A DNA stretch of 64,000 nucleotides. It comes from Isoetes taiwanensis. Taxonomy: Eukaryota; Streptophyta; Lycopodiopsida; Isoetales; Isoetaceae. Numbering within the stretch: position 1 is the first letter of the stretch; each line of letters opens with the position of its first letter. The stretch covers positions 109,138 through 173,137 of the forward strand of contig JAJEKV010000398.1 of assembly GCA_021234155.1 (NCBI GenBank), given 5' to 3'. This document shows positions 45,227 to 55,101 of this stretch, one piece after another. The translations under genes were made by a program, and so were the position numbers. Under the pieces are notes generated by a model that searched no databases, was not told where the DNA came from, and saw only the letters and a list, made by a program, of their open reading frames with translations.

Positions 45227-46499
45227 TTTATGAACATACGCCAATACTAGTGTATCTAACACGCGGTTCAATTGCTACCGCAGCCTTTGGAACTTTTCCG
45301 CGGGCCCAATGTAGAACCGATCAGAATTGTTATACCCGATAAAAGCAGGAAGTGGTGTATTGAAATTTCACAGACCAAACCTCATGTCACTGGAGACCGC
45401 CGAAAGAACTTGTGTTTGTTCTTCAGGAATGGCAAGGGTCTAGAAGATTACGAGCAGCTAGGTATAGTTATTGCTATGTGGGAAGGTACCAAAAATAATG
45501 TACATGATGCAATAATTTGCAGCGTGGAAGATACTCATCAGCTGCGGTTTGTAGAGTATGTTTTGCGATGGCAGAATTATGATCCCTCCATTATGATTGC
45601 GCAGTAAAGTCAACAAACCCGAGAAGCGACAAGGGATGCCCACCGGTGCAAAGGGATTTGGGTGGATATTGCCGTCATATGATTCCTTGAGTTTGTCGGG
45701 TATAAAGTGCAACAGGGATATACTTGTTGGATTTAGTATGTGCAGAAAGGGTCTTTCCGGTGATAAGAAACCTCCTTCTGCTGCTTTGAAGACTACTAAG
45801 GACAACAAACTGCCTTCGAGAATGGACACCAACCGGCTCGAGAGCTGTTGCAAAGAAGAGATCCGCGGGCCCCTCTGGCGGGCTATTGGCGAACCATCCA
45901 CCCAAAGGATACCGCAAGGTGCCCCATGGAGGCTATCCCTCAAAGAAATGTTGGTTGTTTCCCGCCGTAGTGGACCCTTCAGGCCCGGCCATGCTTTTGA
46001 TTGCTCCCCGCCAGAGACTTCAGGAGGCGAGAAGAAGAACAGCCAAAGCAAAGAGGATCAGGCCATTCAATCGAAAACGGATGACGGTCGCGTTAACCTT
46101 TTCGACATCTTCTACTCCTTCCTCGGCCCACCAAACCAACACCTACTAGCCACTTGTTGCCTGGAGAACTGATCCCGAATGCCGGAAGATTTAAAGTTTA
46201 ATCCGGATGAAGAAAAGAAACTCGCTCAGGAGACAGCATCTAAGCTCGAGGAATTCAAAAGATATTACCCAATGGGTGTAAACTGGTTCCAAAGGGTCAG
46301 CATTTTCGATTGCGAGCCAATATGACACATAGAGTCCGGTCAAATGACCATGTCCAGACCCTGATAAAAAGCTTCAAGAAATATCCAACGGAGGTTCTTA
46401 CGCCTGCCGATGTCGTTCCATTCGATCCAGTAACAAAGTCAGTTACATCATATTCATTTCTCTCTTGGCATATTGGTTATATATGAATATGCTCAACCG

Positions 46500-46515
46500 G
46501 ATCGCGGTCGCGATC
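46500..46515. promoter_or_regulatory. Perfect 16-bp palindrome GATCGCGGTCGCGATC-type site
   Basis: Perfect or near-perfect dyad within CTCAACCGG..TTCATGAACA. Lies in sequence that interrupts the reading frame and is probably an intron. Confidence 0.65.
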
Positions 46516-48016
46516 TTCATGAACAACTTCTTGCACTAACTAGTGTAACTTGGTCACTTGCAGGAAATTAGTCACTTGGTCGCGCCCAGAAGAACTGGCA
46601 AACAAGAAATTTTTTATTATTTCTGGTAATCACAAAGATTTTTGTTGCGACGCTTTTTTATGCACATGCATGGGCAATGTCGAACAAAGGTTGGAATTTT
46701 ATGAAAAGCATATGCAAAAAGAAGAAGTCGTGTGTTAAATGGTAACCTCTCCAACAAGGAATACATTCAGATTTCTATACAGTGCAACGATGTAATCGCA
46801 GAAACAGTATACAAAGAACCCCTCATTGAAAAGCTCCAACAACTAAGAAACCAGCACAAGGCATTCGGATGTCCTCCACAAGGCCCAACAGGAACTGCAG
46901 TGACATTTGCCTGGAAGGTATGTTTTTCCGTTTTTTTGCTCAGTAAGCTGAGGTAAGCCAATTGATGGACGAAATCTTACAGGGCAAGGTTTTCTTGAAA
47001 GTGTAGCAAGGATATGCAGGACGTTTTAATTGCAGTCAGAGGGCTTTAGACATCAGAACACTTTCACTCATGCGTCGTGAAGTGTTATCTTATGCCAATT
47101 CTATCTCAGAGAAGCTATACAATAATTTTGAAGAGTTGGCTTCATGTTTTCCAGAGCTGTCTGAACATCGTCTCCTGGATATTGCTGACACGGATTTCGA
47201 ATATGTCAAAGCGAACTATAATAAAGAGGCAGTTCAAGTAATCTTCCAATAGTTTTTTTGGAAGCTATTATTGCTATAATGAGGCCAGAAGAGACCAAGA
47301 AAATGAAAGAGAAGCAACACACCGTGCAGCACGTCACAAAAACTGGCATCCTTGTGTCTGCATCGGTGTCAGAAAATGCCACATTGATTTTTGTTGACAT
47401 GCGTAGTTTTACCACGCTGTGGGATGTGAAAAAATACACAGATTTTTTTAGCAGAGTTGCAGGCATGACACAGGTAAAAGTGTACCACATAGTCATGTTG
47501 CTCAGATCGGCACATTTGCCCAACTGTTTGTACAATCTGAGTCAGATACAAGGTAGCTCCCATGTTTCCCTAGGGGCTTATGAAGAACAAGGATGGGAGA
47601 GCAAAAAAAAATATAAAAGAATTCCAATATTATGTCAGCCATGTGACAATAAACAGGAGTGACGTTCGGGTGCTGCCCGTTAAGCCCAACTTAGAGCTGC
47701 GACTGACTCAAGTCACTAAAGCACCGAAAAGCACTCCTCTTCCAAAATATCCGATTACTGGCGACGAAGAGGTAGATATGAAAACAAAAAGAAAATATTT
47801 GGAGTTATTTACAGGCAAACCCAAATTCTCATGGGCAGCTATGGAAGGCGATTTCGTCCTCAAGAGCCAAGCAAAAACCTCTTATGTCTATTATATAGTG
47901 AAGGAGCTGGTTCCATTAGAAGGTTGCGTTTTGGATTTCTTCTCAGGCGGAACTGCCTCAAGGGCAGCTTTGATGCAAGGAAAACGGAGTGTTGCTTTTG
48001 AGTATGACGACAAGGT

Positions 48017-48664
48017 TTGCCGTTTAGATCTTTCTTCGAGATTCTAGAGAAAATGGCAAGGCCTGACAAGGAAGAGCAAGGTGACGGGCTTGAGCAAGGT
48101 GAAGAGCAACGTTCTGACATGCCTGATATTAATATAACACAGGGAACGGATCTCAGCCAGATGGATCAGATTCTAGACGGCCTGGATCAGAAAAGCTTCG
48201 AAGAGAGGCTGCAGGAGACTCGGGCACTGATAGAGCAGACTGAGAAGGCACAGACAAAACTAGATCCAACTTTCAAGAAGCTTGAAGCACTGAACAAGAA
48301 CTTGGACTCCTTACTCCCACTGGTAACCAAGCAACTGGATAAGCCGATTCCTAATTTTGAGTACGTGGGAACTTCTGAAGGCGCCTCCGGAAGTGAGAGA
48401 ACCTCCCCCGACCCTTCACCAAAAAGACAGAAGCTGGTACCCTCTACTGAATATTCTTTGGCATTGCAGGACGAATTGTTTGATAGCTCAGATATGTCAG
48501 AGCGTGTTAAAAACGCAGCACAGGCAACGGATGTTGACATCCCAGAAACAACTGGATATACAGAAATGGACATGTCACAGACCATGGCTATTGGAAAGGA
48601 GCATATTGCAAGAATAGCTGCTCAATTTGGTGTTGATCCGGAGACTGTATTTGAGACTCAGTGA
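48017..48664 (+). CDS. C-terminal coiled-coil part of the methyltransferase-like protein
   Basis: Open frame of 215 codons. It starts one base out of phase with the methyltransferase region and has no ATG until codon 13 (MARPDKEEQGDG at 48053), so it reads as the tail of the same protein after a frameshift, or less likely as a separate short gene. It has acidic Gln-rich sequence, a coiled coil around FEERLQETRALIEQTEKAQT and LKKLEALNKNL-like repeats, a Ser/Pro-rich linker with a basic SPKRQK, and a conserved-looking end IARIAAQFGVDPETVFETQ. Stop TGA at 48662. Confidence 0.5.
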   Translation: MPFRSFFEILEKMARPDKEEQGDGLEQGEEQRSDMPDINITQGTDLSQMDQILDGLDQKSFEERLQETRALIEQTEKAQTKLDPTFKKLEALNKNLDSLLPLVTKQLDKPIPNFEYVGTSEGASGSERTSPDPSPKRQKLVPSTEYSLALQDELFDSSDMSERVKNAAQATDVDIPETTGYTEMDMSQTMAIGKEHIARIAAQFGVDPETVFETQ

Positions 48665-49230
48665 TAAAGCCTTCGCATTTGTGCTGGGCATTTTGTACAA
48701 AGTTTTTGTTAAAACATTGTGTTTACATTTTCACCTGTTTTCAGGTTCACTATGAGTTATACTTTTTGGGTTCACTATGTGTTATACTTTTGTTCACTAT
48801 GCTTTTGTGTTATCTCAACATTGAATTGGATAAACAAAGTAGTCTGGAAGATCGCGGTGGCGATTCTGTACACCAGTTATACATCCCCCAGATGGTAACT
48901 TGACCACGAAGCACACAATGTGCTATTTGTATTCTGCATTCACTTGTTTTCGCAAGAATCGCAATGGCGATCCTTACGACCACTCGTGATGCTGCTCAAA
49001 CCCCTCGGTTACTGTTATGACAGCTTTGGGCTACAGGCCTGGTGTCAAATTATGGCGCGTGTTATTTTTTCAAACTGGACTTAGGATTATTAACGCTTTG
49101 TTTTGGTTGAGAGGAATCATTTCTTACCATCCCCGGGGTGACCACGACCTATTTCGTTGTCAAACGAGAAAACGGAATTTCTCTAATTAATGAAACCATG
49201 CTTAGTATAAGGAGCTATAAGAATCTTAAT
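48665..49230. other. Element E right flank with two more palindromic sites
   Basis: No gene. GATCGCGGTGGCGAT (48850-48864) and ATCGCAATGGCGATCC (48958-48973). The second is followed by TTACGACCACTCGTGATGC, echoing the sequence after the sites near 44000. GGTTCACTATG-type words repeat at 48743, 48770 and 48793. Confidence 0.5.
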
Positions 49231-49375
49231 TGTCTTCCAGAAGCTCTGAGATGGGTTGAAAGATGATGCGTATGATGCCTTCTATGAGTTGCAAAGATTT
49301 AGGTTCCTGACTGGCAACTTATAAGGTTGCCTTTCTACACGATCTTTGCCGAGACATTGGCAGATAGACACTAGA
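49231..49375 (+). mobile_element. LINE RT fragment (LINE A family, diverged)
   Basis: Plus-strand frames read LKDDAYDAFYELQRFRFLTG and, after a deletion, YTIFAETLADR. They match ADVHDGFCEFQRYRCLD and YKIFAKTL of LINE A (about 13890-14065). Short and broken. Confidence 0.6.
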
Positions 49376-49659
49376 AGAAAATCCCTACCTTAAATGAGAA
49401 AGCCAGACTGCACCATGTCCACAACGGCATGGTGAGCTTCTGCAGGTACATACTGGCATTCCATAAGAAGACATGTCTGAAGTCCAAAGGCACTTTCACT
49501 GTTACGAATGCTCTGTTCTTCCTGCAAACTCATCAACTTATTAGAAAGTAAATTGATGAGTTTGCAGGAAGAACAGAGCATTCGTAACATTCACTAGCAT
49601 TGGAATTGCAATAATAAACGGGTTGCTTGCGTATAAGAGAACACAGGAGAAGATACTCA
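49376..49659. other. Unassigned, holding a perfect hairpin
   Basis: The minus strand is open from 49590 to 49390 and reads SIRNSESAFGLQTCLLMECQ then YVPAEAHHAVVDMVQSG, which looks like a conserved protein segment whose family I cannot name. The hairpin at 49501-49588 repeats part of it in inverted form. Confidence 0.35.
49501..49588. repeat. Perfect hairpin, 36-bp arms
   Basis: Arms 49501-49536 and 49553-49588 are exact reverse complements, with a 16-nt loop. One arm belongs to a coding-looking minus-strand frame (LMSLQEEQSIRN), so the foldback may have formed by local inverted duplication of an exon. Such a hairpin could yield small RNAs against the source gene. Confidence 0.85.
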
Positions 49660-50985
49660 ATGCTGCACAGAAGCCCTTGAATCTCCCGATTGTTCATTCC
49701 AAAATTGATGCTTTGTCTTAGTCTGCTATGATCATAAAAGTTTAGAAATCTGGTATCAAACTAGATAAATTATGGGCCTTTCTGTTAAACCTTCGTAAAG
49801 GAATTATCATTCAAGCTGTCTACTGGCTTAATTTTCCCTACATTATGCTGGAATGTGGAAACTCAAGATCTGCCAATTTCTTCTTGAATTATGGCTCACT
49901 CACCTTCGAGACATCACAACTGACTTTTCTTAAGTGGCATCCTAAACTTGATAATGACCAAATGAATAATCTCTGCATTGCATCAACCTCTCTTTTTTGT
50001 CTGAATCCTATTTATTGGGATGAAGAATGCTTTAAACTTCTTTTCAATTCCATTGGAACCTACATCTCAACTGAATACTCCCCTTCAAGACCTCCTAGAT
50101 CCTTTGTACAACTTGATTTATCCAAGGACATTCCCCTTTCCATTCCTTTTAAGGATGCCTTTGGTCTAGAATCCTCATTAACTCTTAGATGGTCTGGATT
50201 GCCTTCCCAATGTCAGAAATGTCTTCAAAGACAAGACATTTTTGGTACTCTGATTGCAGAACAAATCCAGAGGTTCAACAAGGAGACAAAATCTCGCATG
50301 GAAGTGAGATCCAGATAAGGTACTCTCTGAGCATAATTTAGGAAAAAGTCTGTCAAGGAAGATAAAATTCAGGATAATTATACAAGAGAAACAAACTATT
50401 TTCAAAAGCTGCCAGAAAATGACAAGTTCAGATGGACAAGAGTGAATGGTAGTTATAAGAGAATTCAGAAGCAAAAGGCAGCAAGGGAGCAAATGAAGGA
50501 CAAGGGCAAAATAAATGAGCATGATACTTTTAATACTTCGAGAAGTAATCGCACTTTAGCAATCGGAGAACCCAAACTGCTACTAAAGGGTGCTGTGGCA
50601 GATAAAGCAAATCATGCTACTGATGAATTAAGCATGACCTTAAGTAAAATTATCAAGGAAGCCAGAAATCAGGAAAGAGGTGCTCATATAATCTCATGGA
50701 TTACCCTATCAAGAATATTAGTAAGAATGGGTCCTTAATCATGAAATCTCAAGACAAAGCAAAGTATCAGTTGAATTCTACTCATATAAATTCAAATTCA
50801 AAGATAGTTTTACCAGCAAAAATGGCTCAGCAAATCACAAAACCTATAGAGTCTATAAAAGTCAAATTATTGAAGATAAGTCTCAAGAGGTCTCTCAGCA
50901 CCAAGTCAACTCTCAAGTCAACTGTCAAAATCCTTTTTAGGTATTATCTGACCTTAATGGTGATCTATATTCTAAGTTAGATAAG
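49660..50985 (+). mobile_element. LINE ORF1 fragment (third LINE family, DUF4283-like)
   Basis: Frame 49845-50318 reads LNPIYWDEECFKLLFNSIGT, then RSFVQLDLSKDIPLSIP, then WSGLPSQCQKCL. This is the layout of the plant L1 ORF1 nucleic-acid-binding region: DUF4283-type fold followed by a zinc-knuckle start. The following frames (50442-50738, 50696-50980) are Lys- and Asn-rich and carry stops. ORF2 is missing; the element is cut at about 50985, where LINE B (minus strand) ends. Confidence 0.65.
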
Positions 50986-51295
50986 AGCAAAGTATGTGAC
51001 ACCTCTCATCATAATAGGGAATCCATCTAGACTAGGGCATTTGTGCTTTTCTACGAGAGCCATAGCTCCACTTAAATCCTCCTTCACAATATTGGACTCA
51101 AGAAGCAACCACTGCTCTTCACAAATAATGCGGCGCACCTTAATCAACACAGTTGATTACATGTGCTCTTGAAAGGGCAATAGATGCCGCACAAAGAATG
51201 AAGAAAAGTGCTGATGGAGATACTACTTAAGATGCATAGGATCAGAGATAAAGGAGCCATACGACAACACCAAAGAATGTATAAAAGTGGCAAGT
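50986..51295 (-). mobile_element. LINE B, 3' remnant
   Basis: Reverse complement of LINE A 13575-13875. Truncated on its 3' side at about 50986. Interrupted at 51296 by element D and continuing at 56775. Confidence 0.85.
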
Positions 51296-51845
51296 CATTA
51301 GGGCGGATTTGGGATCTCAAAATGACCTCCTATCAACCATTCCACGTCATATTTCCGCTCCTTTTTTCCCATGCCACCTAGGATACCAAACTCTCATCAT
51401 TACAGATTTACTTGGAATATTCTCTCGGAATAAGGGGGATCGCACATTCATGGCGCCATATGTATTTAATTCTGTTGGTTGTCAGACAGACTGATGCAAC
51501 ACTTGGCGCTTCTAAAAAGCCACTTGCATTATAGCATACTGGCAACTCATGACGGTGTCTCTTGGTTTGTCAGATACCAAGCGTGCGCATCACCGATTCT
51601 TGTCTTGCGCTATTTTCATTTAGAGGCCATGGCCATACAAGCTTCCCGCCTTCTACATTTCAAAATTTTGAATGTGTAGGTTGAAGCTTTGTATCAGACT
51701 TTCATTTCAAGGCGTTGCGGCTGTGCTTTAACCAGGATCTTTACTTCATCTCAATACAGGCTTCCCGCCCCCTACAATTCGAAATTTGAATTTGCTTAAT
51801 GTATAAAAGCATGGATTGTAGGAGAATGGACTTTTCGATTTCCAT

Positions 51846-52376
51846 ATGCACGTTGCAAATTTCAAAAGCGAGGTTAGTACGGACGTTCGGCTCACACGAA
51901 GCGAATTGTGCTGGGGCATACAAATTGTACACCTTCATTTTGCGCCGTGCGATCCACGCAGTATGGAAGCTCAAAATGATGTCTGGATAAGGATCCAACT
52001 GACTCACGAATATGCTCCAGTCTTCAATCGCAAAAAAAGAGGTCTAAAAAATAAGAACTTAGACCTCGACGTGTTGCGTCTTGCAGGCTCAAAAAGTGTC
52101 GACATCTGGGCGGATGGCAGTTTATATCCATTGGATCCGTTGAGTGGCAAGAAACCGTCATTTCAGGACATTTCAGGTTTAGTCCGATTTTGTGGTGACG
52201 GTAACTCTGGCCTCCTGGGATATTGTGAGAGATTAAGAGAGGATGAAGGCATTCAGAATCGAATACAGTTCCTTGAAATGAGCTGCTTCCGATTGTCACA
52301 AAAGAATTATAACTTAAACCAGCAACTCTTTTTTCTCTCGCTTCATTACTCCATCGTGAATGAAGGAAAGGAATGA
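51846..52376 (+). CDS. Element D hypothetical frame (176 codons)
   Basis: Open frame near the left end. The part SVDIWADGSLYPLDPLSG and CERLREDEGIQNRIQFLEMS looks like coding sequence ahead of a coiled coil (IQELERANFGLQCRLKNLKK, about 52450-52510, in another frame). It may be the N-terminal part of the same protein as 52712-54522. Family unknown. The minus frame over 52024-52611 is likely a shadow. Confidence 0.35.
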   Translation: MHVANFKSEVSTDVRLTRSELCWGIQIVHLHFAPCDPRSMEAQNDVWIRIQLTHEYAPVFNRKKRGLKNKNLDLDVLRLAGSKSVDIWADGSLYPLDPLSGKKPSFQDISGLVRFCGDGNSGLLGYCERLREDEGIQNRIQFLEMSCFRLSQKNYNLNQQLFFLSLHYSIVNEGKE

Positions 52377-52711
52377 CGGCTTGGGGAGGGAAACTTCTTT
52401 GAGATCTGGTGGACAAGTCCAAATTGGCGATAGGGCAGCTGCAAGAAAAACATCCAAGAGCTCGAAAGAGCAAACTTTGGGCTTCAATGTAGGTTAAAGA
52501 ATTTGAAGAAAACACCCTTGGCTGCGAGACGGGAAGAAGCACTTTCGACCGATAGAGGAACCTGAAGTTTGGATCAGGTGCATTCGTGACGTTGTGGTCA
52601 CGACCCCACAAGGTCCGTTTACAACACTAGCAAAGGCCAATCAAGATCTGGGAAAACTAGAAGCAATCTTGGTTACGTAGTGAAGAACCTAGCGACAAAC
52701 ATGGAGATAGT

Positions 52712-54522
52712 ATGATTTGTCAGCTCTACAACTCTTCTCTCAAGAAAATGGTATTGGAAATGGTACTAGGAGAGATCTACAAGAAGCTAGAAGGGACAGA
52801 TGTACAGACTGTTTGTGATGATATAGGCATCAATAGGCTTGGTTACCGTTCTCTATTCAAGCCATTCCATGAAGCGTTGAAAAGAATGGGCACAAAAAAA
52901 GTATTCGCTCCACGTCCATAAATTGTTGAGAATACAAGGCTTACTAGGACAAAGATGGTGTATGCCATATTAGGAGAGATGCACCACGTTGAATGTGCTG
53001 GTCCTGCCATAGCCATAAAAGATAAGAATGGCAAGGATTGTTGTGATATAGTTGGAATGAATGAACGCAATAATCTTTGGGTTGACCTAGTTAGTCTCTT
53101 ACAATTCCTTGTCAAATATTATAACTTAACAGTTGCAGAAACTAATGGTGAGATTGAAGTTTGCATAAAATTGGATGAAATGGAACTGACCAAGTTTGAG
53201 AAGTACTAGAGGGTATCCGTTGTCATCATGAATAGAGCAATTGAGAATGCAATTGCACATGCTAAATCAAAGAGCAACAAGAATAATAAAAAAGATGTAG
53301 AGGTGACGGACGAGGAGAAGAAGCGTGCCAAAAAATGGTTCTCATGTCAATCTGAAGATGACACCTGGTGGTTAGGTCTCTTTAAAGTTCAGAAAGAAAC
53401 TCACGAGATATTTAAATGGGTGTTCAATCAAACTGACATCCCGAGTCTAATATCTAGATTCGAGGGAGGGGAAAAATTGCAAGTATATCACTATGGATCT
53501 TATAAAGTAATTTTTCACTTGGCGTCTGATTTAAAAACCGAGAAAGCAATGTACAACATAAGTGGAGGAGGACAAGGAACATGCAAAAGTTGTCTATACT
53601 GCAATCATGCAAGGAAGTCAAGTACTGGGAAAACTGTTTCAACCTTGTCCCTTAACCAAGCAAATGCTCCTAATACCCAAGTTCCATGGCATTTTCCTCA
53701 TTCCATTAGAGAGGCTTCATATCTGCACTTTGCACGGCTTTGTGAGAATCATCGACAAGATGATATTTTTGAGCTGCATATTCGTGTGGAACATTTCAGA
53801 CAAGAAGAGAAGAGAGGAAGGAATTCGTAGAGTTGGAACATGTTCTGTCAGAAGCAGGTTTGCATGATGGCAATGTAAGATTAGAGCTCGATGAGAAACG
53901 GGCAGGAAGAACAAGTGTGCCTCGTAAGGTGTCAATTGGAGGGGTGAAAGCTCGACGCTTCATAAAGAATCATAGAGAGGCTCTGAACGGAAACCAGATG
54001 GGAGAAAAGGTCTATGAATTTGGAAAATTGCTGGTTGATGCGGAGCAGGACCGCACAGATGACGTTCGTTCGGCATTGAGGAAAAAAAAAGCATGGGATG
54101 CATTGTCTGAATTGTTCCCATACATTCAGAGAATGGACCTCACAAGAGAAGATGCAGAAATGTTCGTGCAAGCGAATAACAAATTTATTAGGGCTTACAT
54201 AGACGCATGGGAAGAGAGTGAAGTCACGCACTACTTGCACATATTTTGGGCTCATGCACTTTGGTTTTTTAGGAAGTATGGAAGCCTAGCAGTGTGAAGT
54301 GCACAAGGCATGGAGAAGTCGCATAAACAAGCTAAAATAGCCTTTCATCGTAACACTCAAAGAGGGGGTGGAAATGTGGGAACCAACCCTCTAAGACAGA
54401 TGACAGAGTGGTTTTATAGAAGGGCGATGGCTAAATACGACAAGAAGGTCGCTTTAAGGAGCAACCCAGAAGTCGTAAATACCAATGGCATAATGCTGAA
54501 GAGAAAACGGAACCTTGCTTGA
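52712..54522 (+). pseudogene. Element D putative transposase-like protein, inactivated
   Basis: About 600 codons readable with three in-frame stops (TAA 52919, TAG 53207, TGA 54295) and one frameshift near 53820. Visible segments: IYKKLEGTDVQTVCDDIGIN; MHHVECAGPAIAIKDKNGKD; KLDEMELTKFEKY; WWLGLFKVQKETHEIFKWVF; a Cys pair CKSCLYC; RFIKNHREALNGNQMG; ending MEKSHKQAKIAFHRNTQRGG. I recall similar MEKSHKQAK..RGG ends in large proteins of unclassified transposons but cannot name the family. No clear DDE triad was located. As the largest ORF inside intact TIRs it is the best transposase candidate. Confidence 0.5.
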
Positions 54523-55101
54523 CAAAATTCTAGGGCCCCACTAGCATCGCAACAGTGGAGATCTAAGAGACAAAGAATCGGTAAAGTATACTTGTAATGT
54601 GTAGCGTGTTCACACGACGCGAAGTACTTGCCTCTAACCTTGTTTGCACAACTGTAGCTTCGCGTTGTGTGATCTTATTTGGATCATACGGCGCGAACAA
54701 TGAAGTTCGCTATTGCTTGCATTTATGTGGCTTCGCGTTATGTGAAGCTTTACAAGATAATAATAAAAACATGTTACTTTTCATTAAAGTTGTGAAAATT
54801 CTAATCACCTGGCCTTACACCACCTAGTAATGCCTAATGTAATCACCTAGCCTTACACCACCTGGATGGATCCTTGCAGTTTGCTTAGTTCTTGCCATGG
54901 CTTCTCAGCGGATGGCGCTTTATACTACGAACGCTGACAAAAATAGACAACTGGCAAGAGATAAATAGTAAAAAACAGAAGTTAAAGTAAAATATGATGG
55001 TAACTTTTTTAAATAATTGTACGAAACCCGAAAAAAAATATCGAACAAAATACGGAACCCTAAAAAAACATCGAACAAAAACACAAATAAAAAACCGAGA
55101 T
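54523..55101. repeat. Element D inter-gene palindromes
   Basis: Between the convergent genes, CACACGACGCGAAG (54611), CTTCGCGTTGTGTGATC (54658-54674), GGATCATACGGCGCGAA (54680-54696) and CTTCGCGTTATGTGAAG (54731-54747) form overlapping inverted repeats. From 54830, CACCTAGCCTTACACCACCT is a direct repeat of 54807-54826. Confidence 0.75.

Larger units (their letters stand above)
44910..48664 (+). pseudogene. Element E plus-strand protein with DNA-methyltransferase-like domain
   Basis: A long gene in pieces: a possible first exon at 44910-44938; LELFRGPNVEPIRIVIPDKS onward (45284-45607); KGFGWILPSYDSLSLSGIKC (45597-46172); MPEDLKFNPDEEKKLAQETA (46180 on); a run ending LVTWSRPEELANKKFFIISG (46560-46735); and then 47070-48664. 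The C-terminal third has, in order, LIFVDMRSFTTLWD (about 47389), QAKTSYVYYIVKELVP, VLDFFSGGTASRAALMQGKR and SVAFEYDDK (47867-48015). This is the order of PF01555-type N6/N4 DNA methyltransferases, with motif IV first and the SAM-binding glycine motif later. Motif IV lacks DPPY (it reads VDMRSF), so catalysis is doubtful. Some breaks may be introns with GT-AG borders; a one-base shift near 48016 is not. Confidence 0.45.
39360..49230. mobile_element. Element E: CpG-rich putative DNA transposon with DUF7869-like and methyltransferase-like genes
   Basis: A block with many intact CpG sites, unlike its AT-rich, CpG-poor surroundings. It holds a minus-strand gene (about 42930-40640), a divergent plus-strand gene (about 44910-48664), duplicated small promoters at its left side and recurring palindromes GATCGC..GCGATC. 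No terminal inverted repeats, LTRs or target duplication were found, so the limits are approximate (first duplicated unit to last palindrome-rich sequence before a LINE fragment). No reverse transcriptase or integrase was seen, which favours a DNA transposon or an unclassified mobile unit. Gene content is inferred from motifs and no search was possible. Confidence 0.5.

Noticed and set aside
45458-46051. 197-codon minus frame in element E
   Set aside because: Opposite to the better-supported plus gene and without family motifs; shadow of a GC-rich coding region.
52024-52611. 195-codon minus frame in element D
   Set aside because: Overlaps better coding-like plus-strand frames and has no motif; treated as a shadow.
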